Under the pieces are notes generated by a model. That model was not told the DNA's origin and did not search any database. It worked only from the letters and a program-made list of their open reading frames with translations. Shown piece by piece: positions 1 through 10,261 of a stretch of 60,000 nt of DNA. This DNA comes from Apostichopus japonicus (lineage: Eukaryota > Echinodermata > Holothuroidea > Aspidochirotida > Stichopodidae), in the NCBI RefSeq assembly GCF_037975245.1, contig NC_092579.1, positions 17,979,678 through 18,039,677 of the forward strand, in the 5' to 3' direction. Position numbers and translations under genes: made by a program. How positions within the stretch are numbered: the first letter of the stretch is position 1; each line of letters begins with the position of its first letter.

Positions 1-132
1 ACGAAACGGATTAATATGCAGGCCTGATCCGGGGACTCTATGCCATCATCGACTTACATCTTTAAAGGAGTATTACAGACAGTTAGCGTTAAATTTTGGA
101 TCATTAGTGCTGACCTTTATAGGTATTTGAAG

Positions 133-135
<3 letters not shown>

Positions 136-204
<69 letters not shown>
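136..204. repeat. (AT)n microsatellite
   Basis: About 34 uninterrupted TA dinucleotides, inside the last visible intron of the SLC22 gene. Confidence 0.98.
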
Positions 205-210
<6 letters not shown>

Positions 211-263
211 GTGAAGCACAGAAGTACTCATCGCATGCTTTGCTAACTTATCTGATAACGCAC

Positions 264-418
264 TCAAAACAAAGTCTGCGAGGCCGATCCCTCTAAGAAG
301 CATTGCCGAACAGAATCGTAGGATCATGTACATCCAAATGCTAGTCGAGAAGGCAGTTGCTACGCCAACCGCCGCAGACGTTACGTAACATAGCAACTGT
401 GTTCTACGGCGACCGATC
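264..418 (-). CDS. SLC22 transporter exon 3 (TM3-TM4 region)
   Basis: The 155-bp exon starts after a CTAG acceptor and ends before a GTGCGT donor. It encodes I-G-R-R-R-T-Q-L-L, then A-F-S-T-S-I-W-M-Y-M-I-L-R-F and a glycine-containing hydrophobic segment ending D-F-V-L, matching the third and fourth membrane helices of SLC22 proteins. The exon ends in phase 1. An (AT)n tract begins about 60 bp downstream in the intron. No further coding exon is visible to the left edge. Confidence 0.87.
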
Positions 419-3371
419 CTAGAGAAAGAAAGGAAGAAAAAACGATCAATGCAGGAAATATGTATAAACTATAAAGCAATGTTTCAGATATTTATTTCGT
501 AATTAACGATATTGACGTGGTAGTTTCTCAGCAATTCCAAAGATGCTCCGAGTTATCATGATCTCAATTGGAAATTGTCTGTAGCAGCTCACAATTTCAG
601 ATATCGTATATCTGATATTTCACGATAAAACGACTTTCCATACGGACGCCTATACATCATCTGGGTTTGTATCATCTCTGTTAACCACGGCCTAAATTAT
701 TCACGGAGAGCTCCTGAATATACATAACATTTACAACTTCAACTCAAAAATCGTGATACTTTGTGAAAATCACCTCAAGTATTTTGTTTTTGCCTTGTCT
801 TTTATACTTCTTTTGCTTTGCGTTTAATTACTTTATTCATCATTGCTGATCATTTCCAATCATAAGGCCCCGAGTTCGAGTCACTCCAAGGTTAATGTAT
901 GTCGTCCAGTTACAGAGTTGTTGACAATTGACAATTCATAATCATGGACGTTTAATATGATTGTAGAGACTGACTTTGGTCAGCTTGCGGCTTTGATAAG
1001 CCAAATGGTGCATCTTCGCGAGTTCCTGCTTGCAGGAGGATCTAAAATACATATATACATACACACGCACACGCACACATACATTTCAAAACACTTACAT
1101 GTCAGCTGCTGCTCCAGCTATGAAACTGCCCGCCAAACTCCCAGCGAAGAATGCCGACTGTGCGAGTTTTGCTAGATAACTTTTGTCGCACACCAAATCG
1201 AACTATACCGCATAAAAGTGAAGCAGAAACGAAAAAGAAGAAATGAACATATTTTTAAGAAATTATTAAAAAGAAAGACAGTAAACAAGAATGCAAAAAG
1301 CATTTCTCGTCGCGAATAAGACAGAATGATATAAATTCGAACTTGTACTTAATTGCCCAACAAAGTTTAAACTACTATTGTTGAAAAGAAAACAACAAAT
1401 CTGAAAGGAAGAAAGAAAGACCTTGGTAAAATAAATATACTAAAAAATATCCCAAATCTATTATTCTATAGAATTCCTGAATTTTTCTCATTCATTTCAT
1501 ATAGACATATACGTGAATAATGGTACCCTTCGGTATTTTGCAAGTTGTTCGCCCACTCAAAATATTTTGGGTTTCGAATTACGTTATCCAAGTTTTACCT
1601 TGTTTAGCTAATGATGCAATGGACACCCAACGTTACAGGTGGCTTGGTAGAACACTAATAAGAGTAGTAAAAATGATTTACTGTCCGTTAAACCAACGGT
1701 TGATAACTCCTATACAGTTCATTGCTTTCAGAATTTATCAGTCTATAGGTGTAAGAAGGGTAACTACTGAGATCGATTAGGGAACTCGAACTGAGGATTG
1801 AAGCCCCCCCCCCCTCCTCCCTCTACCCACCCCCTCCCGCCTCCATTGTCATTTAGGGGAAATCGCAGAAAATTCAAAATTATTTTGCAGCACAACTTTT
1901 CGTTTATACCTAATCATAGACCTACTGTAACTTTTAGTCTAAATATGTACAGAATGTACCATTTGACTTCTCAATTCTAATTGTATATTTTATTATTTTT
2001 ATAATTTTGTATATTTGCGCCTTATAGGAACTGTGTATTATTATGATTATTATTATTATTTTCCACACCCTATATAGGAGACGAAATGCATTGTTTGGTA
2101 TATGCCTATAATGATGGATATACTGACCCACCGTACTTCCAAATAGGCGTAGACTACTGTACAAGTAATTTACTGCGGCGTTCCATAAAAACCGAAACTG
2201 AAGATATTTGTATATAGACGGAGAAAATAGATTACACACGTGATCTACGACAATACGAAAACCGTGACATAAGGTCGAAAAGTCAATAAATTATCGGGAC
2301 GTTTGACTATCTAGAAATAAATTCATGTGTGAGCCAAATGTATAACAGTTCTTTTCAGGAGAAGTGACACTTCAGGAGAAGGGACACACAAAACTTCAAA
2401 AGGCCAATGAGGTGTATACTCCTTATCAACCCACACACAAAACATTAAATATAGTTATTAATAAAACTTTGAATGTACACCAATGATATAGACCTAAGTT
2501 ATATAGCTTTGGAGAGGATGAGGAGACTGCAAGCACAACTTCACTCAGTATATGCTTGTATTTATCTGATTGTTTTCATGTTACAGTGCGGCATCATACA
2601 GTAAAGCTGCCTACAACAGACATACCGTTGCACATACATCTGTACACATTCTACTCAACAATAGGATAAACTGCAGTGACAATGGAAAGGATAAAGAAAT
2701 AGGCCTACAAGGTACTTCGTAGGCTATCAGGCTAACCCCCCATGACCTATATATGCCACAACCTATATATGCCTTAGATGCACTAACTCTCGTCTAAATT
2801 TGGATTTTCCGGGGAAGTCAGCTGCAACGACACAAGGGGGTTCGGTTGGAGGGGGAGGGGTGGTTGGTAAGTGGCCGATTACCCCAACCACCTCCTTCAA
2901 TTTGAGTCATGTTCTATTTACTAAATTATAACTATTTTTAATTTATACTATACTTACATCTATGATAATAGAGCTAGATGAAGATGTCCTGTTGAAGACC
3001 CATCCCTCATCACAGCCGATAATATCCGTAGAGTTAATCCAGTCATCAGAGGAATATGCTGTTGCGAGACTAATACCTGTCACGTTATATTTATGACATT
3101 GATCTTCTTCCGTTACATTGCCAAAATTATTTTGCGTAAACGGGATAGATAAATCCCGCTTCAAAAGCCCGCATTCCGTTTCGCTGATATTTAGCCCACC
3201 ACATGTCTCGTTTGGCCAAGCTTTGCAGTGGTGTTCAGTATCTTGAATAGTTAATACCTGAATATAGATATACGATGCCGCGAGAAGATGTGGTAAACTT
3301 AACACAGATAAGATAAACTTTTGATATCTACCAAACTTCCCAATCTCCGTGAAAACCGCTTGAAAATCCAT
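264..3371 (-). CDS. SLC22-family transporter, 5' part (three exons, incomplete at left edge)
   Basis: Gene model read on the minus strand from three exons: 2958-3371, 1099-1202 and 264-418. They join in frame with GT-AG junctions, in phases 0, 2 and 1. The 104-bp and 155-bp internal exons have the lengths I recall for the second and third exons of vertebrate SLC22 genes. The joined protein starts with a short cytoplasmic stretch, a first membrane helix and a large cysteine-rich, N-glycosylated extracellular loop. The SLC22 hallmark F-D-L-V-C, a second membrane helix and the major-facilitator motif (G-A-A-A-D-M-I-G-R-R-R) follow. SLC22 proteins move organic cations, anions, carnitine or zwitterions across the plasma membrane; the substrate cannot be told from this part. 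The exons for the remaining helices should lie left of position 264, beyond the window. Confidence 0.9.
846..1086 (+). mobile_element. tRNA-derived SINE, 5'-truncated copy
   Basis: This segment matches the one at 5895-6153 over the 3' part of the tRNA head (AATCATAAGG, then a B-box-like GAGTTCGAGTCACTCC), the body (TCGTCCAGTTACA, GTTGACAATTGACAATTCAT, TTCCTGCTTGCAGGAGGATC) and the ATACATACA-type tail. The A-box half is missing. The tail ends 13 bp before the exon 2 donor of the SLC22 gene, in antisense to it. Confidence 0.85.
1099..1202 (-). CDS. SLC22 transporter exon 2 (FDLVC, TM2, MFS motif)
   Basis: The 104-bp minus-strand exon has a TATAG acceptor and a GTAAGT donor. It encodes F-D-L-V-C-D-K-S-Y-L, a small-residue-rich membrane helix (S-A-F-F-A-G-S-L-A-G-S-F-I-A-G) and the start of the loop 2-3 major-facilitator motif, ending in phase 2. 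Joining to exon 3 restores M-I-G-R-R-R. It is too short to stand out as an open frame and was found from the expected family sequence. A tRNA-derived SINE lies just downstream of its donor, inside the intron. Confidence 0.9.
1788..1846. repeat. C/T-rich low-complexity tract
   Basis: Runs of C and T next to a TTA-rich stretch (about 2038-2061). No coding or element signal is seen in 1203-2957, the first SLC22 intron, beyond these simple repeats. Confidence 0.7.
2958..3371 (-). CDS. SLC22 transporter exon 1 (start codon, TM1, extracellular loop)
   Basis: The 138-codon open exon begins with M-D-F-Q-A-V-F-T-E-I-G-K-F-G-R-Y-Q, the usual SLC22 N-terminus (acidic residue, then G-x-F-G-x-Y-Q just before the first membrane helix). 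A hydrophobic helix at about residues 20-42 is followed by a roughly 95-residue loop with several N-x-S/T sites and cysteines, including C-D-E-G-W-V-F near the end, where the family has C-x-x-G-W-x-Y/F. The donor is GTAAGT after an aspartate codon (phase 0), and the next residues come from the exon at 1099-1202. The start codon is chosen because it sits immediately before the family motif. Confidence 0.9.
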
Positions 3372-4456
3372 GTTGGTATATAAATAGCTAGTGTACGTTA
3401 GGATAGTGCGACATTACAACGCAACTGTTAACTGGAACGCATAGTGTTACAGTTACCGCTGACCAGCTTACATTCCTATTTCCCTAACCAGATCCGAGGA
3501 ACATAAAACTTTGGAGGACACTTGTGAACCAATCAATGTTCTGATGAGGGCGCGAGATTCAATGAAATATGTATGCTAACACATTTTATGATGTACTAGT
3601 CATGCAGATTCTAGAGATTCTAGACGTCATAGATATCGCCGTTTAGAGAGTTCATTTGCTATCACCAGACCTCATAGCTCTCTCAGTTAGACACTCTACG
3701 TATTTTAGCACCATCTATATATACCGATACTCCATAGTTTATTAGAGATCACTAGCTTGATTCGGTATTCTGCACACGGTAAATAGTATGAAGGTGTATA
3801 ACACTGACATGAATAAGAGCGGTGTGTCAATAGACCAATTGTAAACCTGAACAATATAATCGACCTGAATGGGTGGGTGAGTCTGCGCAGAAATTGGGTT
3901 AAGTGTATAATCCATGCAACCTGGATAGCTTTCATGGACAGCATCCACAATGTTCTGGGATTTTATTTTTTGACACCGTGGAACCTTTAAAGGTACCGAG
4001 TGTTATCTGATGTTTGATTTCGAAACGAAATACAGGTGATCCACTAGTATCACAGCGTCTACCGTTATTTTGTTCTCGCTTTATTCGGATGAGTGCATTG
4101 CGCAATACTCGTTGGTGCTATAAATGAACTTTCACTAAGGCCTCACGAGAGAGGGGTACATGGGGGGGGGGGGGGTTACAGCCCCAATGGAGATTCACAA
4201 AACTAAAGAATATGTTCGGAAAAGAGTTACAAGTTCTCCCCAGACTCTTGGTTTCAGTCGATTGTTATAAAAAAAACACCATGCAGGCACCTCAGTAATA
4301 AAACAAAGCCAACGCGTTTTCCTAGCGTAGCGTTGAGCACCACGCTTAGCACGTAGCGCTTGGCACTCGAAGCGCTTAGCACTAATTCGCGTAGCACTAA
4401 AGAGCAAAGACAGAAGGTTATTCGTCTTTAAATGAGGGGATAAATACGAGGGGAAC
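3372..4456. other. No gene seen; short GCGCTTAGCAC-type repeats at 4318-4402
   Basis: This lies upstream of the SLC22 start codon and may hold its promoter and 5' UTR, but no element stands out with confidence. A G run occurs at about 4163-4174. At 4318-4402 a short degenerate repeat of the form GCGCTTAGCAC / GCGTAGCAC recurs about six times with 12-17 bp spacing. Confidence 0.6.
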
Positions 4457-4556
4457 CGGTCTTAAATTTGATTTGAGACCGATGATGACGTCATCGAGGA
4501 GGCTGAGCGGACTGAGGCGATAGCCGAGGTCCGCTGCCCTTCTCGATGAAGTCATC
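4457..4556. repeat. Two consecutive hairpin palindromes
   Basis: Hairpin one has arms 4457-4467 and 4471-4481 (CGGTCTTAAAT against ATTTGAGACCG, 10 of 11 pairs, TTG loop). Hairpin two spans 4484-4556: the outer arms GATGACGTCATCGAG and CTCGATGAAGTCATC pair almost fully, and an inner AGCGGAC/GTCCGCT pair lies closer to the centre. The arrangement resembles the ends of a foldback element or a structured regulatory repeat; which one is unknown. Confidence 0.85.
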
Positions 4557-4819
4557 AGAGGTTCATTAATGACCCTCACAAATGTTAGAAAACGGCATTT
4601 TTTCGCTAATTTTTTGCTGATCTGTATTTAATTCTCCTTATGCCTCCCTTGATCTTGTTCCTGAATGACGTAATAGTCACCTCATGTAAAACAGCATTTT
4701 CTTCCCACGAACATTAAGAGTGAAAAAATACAAATGAAGCAGTGTCGTTTGGTCTTAAATTTTGGTAGTTAAAATCAATTCATAAATGCCTAAACCAACT
4801 TTCTGTATACTGGACCAGT

Positions 4820-5196
4820 CAGTGGCGTAGGAAGGTACTTTTAAGTGGGGGGGGGGGGCTGAAGACTGATGGCCGGCCTGGGGGAGGGGTCTAAGGGGAG
4901 GGGGTGTCCCCCTCCTCTTTGGAATTTTTTGCATTTCCAGGTAGCCTCAAATGCAATTTGGTGCAATATAGCACACTTCAACACCCACTCCATTTTGTAA
5001 ACTTAATTTTGTATTTTCACCAGGCCTTAGATGCAATTTGGTGCTCCAAATGAGATTTTTTTCTCATTTGGAAATGAAAAAGGGGTTTTCTGACTTGCGA
5101 AGCGGGGGGGGGGGGGGCGGAATGATACTTCCGCCCCTCCACATTTTTCACTGGGGGGCTGGCGCCCCCCCCAGCCCCCCGGTTCCTACGCCCTTG
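4820..5196. mobile_element. Non-autonomous hAT-type element (377 bp), TSD GGACCAGT
   Basis: The element starts CAGTGGCGTAGGAA and ends TTCCTACGCCCTTG, a near-perfect terminal inverted repeat of the widespread hAT type beginning CAGTGGCGTAG. The 8-bp direct repeat GGACCAGT flanks it at 4812-4819 and 5197-5204, the size hAT transposases leave. The interior has long G and C runs and no coding capacity. The insertion split a perfect palindrome (see 5198-5228). Confidence 0.93.
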
Positions 5197-5197
5197 G

Positions 5198-5228
5198 GAC
5201 CAGTCTCGAATGCGATTCGAGACTGGTC
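5198..5228. repeat. Perfect 14-bp-arm palindrome, 3-nt loop
   Basis: GACCAGTCTCGAAT (5198-5211) and its reverse complement (5215-5228) are separated by GCG. Its first bases are part of the target duplication of the neighbouring hAT element, so that element inserted into one arm. Removing the element leaves arms that extend further with mismatches to TATAC/GTATA. Confidence 0.95.
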
Positions 5229-5894
5229 AATTGTATAGAGAGGAGAACTGCTTCTGGATCGAAATGTTAGACAAACACTGGTTTGTTGCCGTGGAAATTG
5301 ACAAAATTTAGACACTGCACATCTGCCACGATATTAATGTCTGTTAGGATATATTGGCTGTCCATCTGTGTCACATAAATGTGGTCTTAATTTGTTTTCT
5401 TCTCAGGTAGCCTCTGATGAAGATCATGCTAGGATCAAAACGTCAGGCTCTCTAACTGTTACATCACCCTAGACAAGACGCTTGCAGTTGATAAGATGCT
5501 TGCTAACAGTAGAACGAAGAAGGAGAACTAAGTATCTTTGTAGGTTCGAGATGCCTATGTGTTACTGGAAACAAATTAAACTGAGCTAAAAAACTCTGGA
5601 CTTCTCTGAAACACATCATGTTACATGATGAAGGCAACTGAACAGGTCAGTGACAATTATAATCACTTTTGAATTTTGAACAATTTTTTTTCGAAACTCA
5701 CTCAAGATGGAGATAGGGCACGGAACCTAAATAAACTTTATCCAGTCTCAAGCCTAACTCCAGTCCCCATTATACATATAGAGACTGTATAACCGTATGA
5801 TTATAATATATGCTCCGTCAAGTGAGTATCACCGTTTCCATGGAAATTATCAAGTGTAAGGGTAGTAAGCGATCTACTGTGTACTGTGGTTTTA

Positions 5895-6153
5895 GGAGTG
5901 TTAGCTCAGTGGTTAACGCCGGTGCCTTTCAATCATAAGGTCCCGGTTCGACCGGGTTCACTCCCAGATTAATGTCTGTCGTCCAGTTACACAGTTGTTG
6001 ACAATTGACAATTCATAATCATGGACGTTAAATATGATTCTAAGAGACTGACTTCGGTCATCTCGCGACTTTGATAAGCCAATGAGGCTTCTTCGCGAAT
6101 TCCTGCTTGCAGGAGGATCTAAAATACATACATGCATACATGCACACATACTG
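5895..6153 (+). mobile_element. tRNA-derived SINE, near full length
   Basis: The head reads GGAGTGTTAGCTCAGTGGTT, with an A-box-like TTAGCTCAGTGG, then GGTTCGACCGGGTTCACTCC containing a B-box-like sequence with a small internal duplication. The body and the ATACATACATGC tail match the shorter copy at 846-1086. The head is what RNA polymerase III promoters of tRNA-derived SINEs look like. It is not a functional tRNA gene. Confidence 0.9.
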
Positions 6154-6666
6154 TTTATACACGTGATTACATAATCTTAGCCAAAAGGCCGATCACGACA
6201 TAAGTTCTTTGTTGGTTTTTGTGTTCTTTCCCATTGTGAAGAGCAATAGAGGAATCAGGTGGTCCTGATTAAAAGTTGATATAAGGTTCTACACTGGTTG
6301 CTACAAATTGGTTCGATTCCTTCAGTTTCAACGTCCTTTCAGGTACTTGTTAGATATAACGAGGCCTAATTGGGATTCCAGTAATGGTGAAGCTCTTCAA
6401 TTGTTCATCAGAACTTAATCCAGTGTCTCGCAAAACTGATGGAATGAATTGTTATCACATATGTGGATAACTGTCCAGTTAAACGGTATATTTTCTAAGC
6501 TGAAGGCATACCCATTCAATTCATCGGATTTGTATCGAAATATAACAAATATTTTAAAAGAAACTTGGAGCTTCCGAAACTATCCTTAACACGTGAATTG
6601 GTTACCTACCACAAGACTGGCAATGCCATAATGATACACGTTAGCTATGGGTCAATCATCTCCATC

Positions 6667-6895
6667 AGGCCCGTTGCCAGGATTTTCCTATTTGGAGAGG
6701 CACAAGCAATTTAAGGCGAGGGAATCAATATTTTCAGTAGGCGAACAACACTCGTGTCCTGTAGTAAGTTGTAACATTTTGTACACATGCTTTTGGCACA
6801 GATAAGAGCACGGTAATCTACAGAGTGTGGGTTGGGTTGGGCCGGGAGGGGGGGGGGGGGCGTTTCCGCGTAACCAAGCCTGGCCACAGGACTGG
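6667..6895. mobile_element. Probable decayed hAT-type remnant
   Basis: CAGGCCCGTTGCCAGGATT at the left and CCTGGCCACAGGACTG at the right form an imperfect inverted repeat. The interior includes a run of about 14 Gs, as in neighbouring hAT elements. No clear 8-bp target duplication survives. Confidence 0.4.
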
Positions 6896-6954
6896 TCATT
6901 ATGCTCACGCTCAATAATGGTATAGTTATGGTAGTAACAGGTGCCAGGTTTTTG

Positions 6955-7365
6955 TTTCTAATATTTAAGGTTCATAATGGGAGGTAAGGGATATAAGAAC
7001 AGCAAAAGCAACTGCCTACACTGGGGTTTGAACCCTAGACATGGAGTTTGTCTTGAGAACTAACCACTGCGCCAATTTAACTGTTGAGAAATAATGCTCG
7101 TTTCTAATATTTTAGGTTTATAATGGAATTAAAGAGGTAAGAATAGAAAAAGGAAAACTGCCTTCACTGGGCTTTGAACCCTAGACAAGGAGTTTGTCTT
7201 GCTCTTTTGGCACAAAGCACCAACCACTGTATCTATTGAGAAATATTGTTTCTTTCTAATATTTAAAGGTTCATAATGGAAAAATTTAACTGCCTTTACT
7301 GGGGCTTGAACCCTAAACATTGAGTTTTTCTCGCTCTTCAGGTACATACCACTAACCCATGGGCG
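6955..7365 (-). repeat. Three tandem tRNA-like units (about 145 bp each)
   Basis: On the minus strand each unit contains an A-box-like TAGTGG/CAGTGGTT stretch, then GACAAACTC, then TAGGGTTCAA with a good B box, followed by CAGT-x-AAGGCAGTT and an AT-rich spacer with TATGAACCTTTAAATATTAG. Three such units lie head to tail, the leftmost being the best preserved. The structure suggests a tandemly amplified tRNA-derived SINE head. A functional tRNA is unlikely because the arms do not fold cleanly. Confidence 0.65.
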
Positions 7366-7369
7366 CAGA

Positions 7370-8340
7370 ACCAGCGGGACGCTTCCCCACCAACTTTTTC
7401 AGTGGTGGGGACATGATATACCGTGTCCCCACCAATTTGTCATGACCAAACGCTGCATTTCAAATTACCGCCCTGTATTGAACTTTGGCGCAGTTTAATC
7501 CAGCATTGTGAAAATGATATGCTATAAAAGACGAGAATTATTACTATTGACACTGTTAGGCGTGACTTCTCCGCTGAAGTATTAACACATTCAATCATGT
7601 GAAACATAATCTATACACGAGGCTGGTAAATTGTGGTCAGTAAAACGGACTCGGTGCGAACAAAACAATCGTAGACAACTCACACTGTGAGCTAGCTTCA
7701 AGTCTTGCAGTGGTTCCACATTCACTTGAATTACCTGAAGTTTTGGTCAATTTCGGGAAATATTTTGAGAAGATAACATTTTGGAAGGGAAGTATTTGGA
7801 TGTTTCTAATTATATGTCTCTGATGTAAGAATAAACTGGGCCTTACAACCTGCTACACTATAGTACTCTTTTCATCGTACTGTGAGACGTATGAGCTTTC
7901 TAAGATGAATATACGAGCATGCAGGAGCAGCATTCATATAAGTCGATGTAACTTAAATTATCACTAGTTCTCATTTTATCATATTTATCCACAGTTGTTG
8001 AATATAGGACGGAAATCGCATTTGCGGCAGTCTATAATTGTTATCTGACCCATCGTATACAAAAGTCTTCTTGGATTATTATTCCCCTGATTTTTTTTTT
8101 CTGCAGACGCTCATGTATTTCCCCAAACTCAATTTCTAAGCCATGAGATCTAAGACTTATACTACAACCAGTTAAAACAACAGTAACGGGCAGTATGTTG
8201 TCACCCTCCCTTCCATTTTTAAAGAAAAAATTTTGATTACAACATTGAACTCTTCTATCGCCTAGCATACACAACTTCCGAGGAACAACACAAAACCGGA
8301 AAACATTTATGAATAACAAAGATTTGATTTGACTGCTTTG
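7370..8340. other. No gene seen
   Basis: A minus-strand open frame at 8041-8319 lacks family resemblance and splice context. A 45-bp segment (ACAACTTCCGAGGAACAA) at about 8271-8316 recurs at 8603-8650, flanking the SINE-like block between them. Confidence 0.5.
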
Positions 8341-8610
8341 AAATCACGTATCACTGACAAGATGCGTCGAGCGCCTTCTCTCGTCGCTTCTATCGCTTCT
8401 AATTCTTAGCAATCGGGAGGTTCGGGGTTGGATTCCAGGCCGGGACATAGTGAAGTGGGTTTTTTATCCAGGAGAAATCTACGGTTTTCCCATCTGAAAT
8501 GACTTTCTAAATTGAAAAAATTCCAATTATGATTATTATTATTATTATATTATTATTATTATTCTGATGATTATCATTATTATTATGATTATTATTATTA
8601 TATACAACTT
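8341..8610 (+). mobile_element. SINE-like element with (TTA)n tail
   Basis: A head with GGTTCGGGGTTGGATTCC (B-box-like) is followed by a short body and by ATTATTATT repeats at 8522-8602. The tRNA-like head with a simple-repeat tail is typical of SINEs. The A box is poor and the flanking duplication is uncertain. Confidence 0.55.
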
Positions 8611-8879
8611 CCGAGGAACAATAGCAAACCGAAAAACTTTTAGGCAGAACTAAGGTTTCTCAAACCTTTATTCTGCCTAATTTGTGAAAATCGGTTTCAA
8701 CAACAGAAGAACGGCAGATTTGCTTGATTGCAGTGAATCACCTGTTACAAAAGGAGGCGTACAAAGAAATTGTATATCATCGTTTGATCCATTTTAATTT
8801 GTGATTGAAAATTCAATGAACGAGTACGAGTGCGAACGGCCGACGCACCTCGACTCTGTGATTGAAAAGTTCACGCTCG

Positions 8880-9215
8880 CCCACGATATAAATATGCAAG
8901 TTTGGCTGTCACTCAAATGGACGATCTCTAAGACGACGATCTCTGAGTGGGCGATCTCTGAATGGACGATTTCTGAATCACGACCATTTCTCAGTCGCGG
9001 CGGTTTCTAAGTCAACGGCCATTTCTAAATTGACGGTTCCCGAAAATGTGGGTGTGTTTGCACGGCAATCTCTGATTGGACGGCCTGTGTATCAACGGCC
9101 ATCTCTAAGTGGACGGCGCTTCGCGTTAAGCAGCGATTACAAAATGGACGGCTGCTGTATTTGAGCGGCGATCTCTAAGTGGACGGTTTCTGAGCGAACG
9201 ACCATTCCTATTTGG
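8880..9215 (+). repeat. Degenerate short tandem repeat (CGATCTCTAAGTGGACG)
   Basis: About 12-15 variants of a 15-18-bp unit, such as GACGATCTCTAAGTGGACGG, run through this block. Part of it, at about 8900-8975, keeps an exact 15-bp period and so encodes repeated I-S-E-W-T in one frame, in a 69-codon open frame starting at 8801. Whether that frame is translated is unknown. Later units lose the 15-bp register. Confidence 0.75.
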
Positions 9216-9588
9216 ATAGCGCCTCATGTTGACCCTTTCCGCGTTCCATACATGGTACCTTATTTACATGAAACAGAAACCCAGCGCGAAGTACAAACAC
9301 CATGCCTTTGACATAACTAAAATGATAAAGTTTACATAAATCACTCCAAATGGTGATATCGTGTGCCGCATTTCGCCAAAAATGTGGCGGTGGACTGCAG
9401 CTTCACAGGTAATTCTTAAGAAGCGATAGCAGAAGCATTTACATAGGAAAAATATTACTTTAGTGTTGTCTGCCCATCTAATGATCTAGTGTCAGTGAGT
9501 AGCCTAGTGCTGTATTGTTATTCACTGGACCTTGGAAAGTTGGATGTAGGCTAGTTAGCCTACTGTAGGCCCCTATAGGCCTAGACCA

Positions 9589-10261
9589 GGGTTTCAGTTG
9601 TTTTCCGCATACGTTACTTTCCGCTGATTACTTTCCGCTGAAAAAATTCTTCTGCGGAAAACACCTATTTTTCACTTACCTGTACACTATATTTTCCCGC
9701 AATTTTGAGATACCAAATTCAGGCAGGATGATTAAAATAACATGAGAAAGTATCAAAGAACGTCGATCAAGGATGGTTAGACTGAGTTCATGTCAGAAAA
9801 GTTAAGCTGCGTATAATTTAGAGGAGGCTTGGGGTGTTTGTAATTACGAATTATTAAAGAAGCATATATACTAGGGCAAAGTATCTAATTAAGTATTAAA
9901 AATTCGGCCCGCGTAATGATGGTTTAAAAAAAAGGTGTAAAAGGCGGTATCTTTGATTTTCGCTGGAAATAAAATGGCTGTATAAGTAAGCCTTACAGCC
10001 TAAGCTACAAGTACAACCTTAGCTACTGTATCCTAAATCTGGTCTCGAAGCTACATTTTATCCTGTTACAGTCAAATCCTATCTTCTCCATCTTCCTAAA
10101 TCCTTCCATGTGCCTAATCAATTCAGTAAGTTATTCTGTTTCTCCCAAAAAAAAACGTTACTTTCCGCTGAAAAAAACATTGTTTTCCGCTGACAAATTT
10201 GTTTGCGGAAAACACCGTTTTGTTTCAGCGGAAAGTAACGTGTGCGGAAAACAACGGTACC
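9589..10261. mobile_element. Foldback hAT-like MITE (673 bp), TSD CTAGACCA
   Basis: The two ends are inverted copies over about 30 bp: GTTGTTTTCCGCATACGTTA at the left, matched in reverse complement at the right. Each end region also contains internal direct and inverted copies of TTTTCCGC and CTTTCCGCTGA. The direct repeat CTAGACCA flanks the element at 9581-9588 and 10262-10269. There is no coding capacity. Confidence 0.9.

Noticed and set aside
40-396. Two overlapping open frames with Tyr-Ile repeats
   Set aside because: The repeats come from translating the (AT)n microsatellite; only the part covering 264-418 on the minus strand is a real exon.
3372-3400. TATA box just upstream of the SLC22 start codon
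   Set aside because: A TATTTATA stretch lies only about 15-25 bp before the ATG, too close for the start site it would imply; better read as AT-rich 5' UTR.
8041-8319. 92-codon minus-strand frame
   Set aside because: No recognised family, no supporting splice sites, and part of it is a repeated segment also found at 8603-8650.
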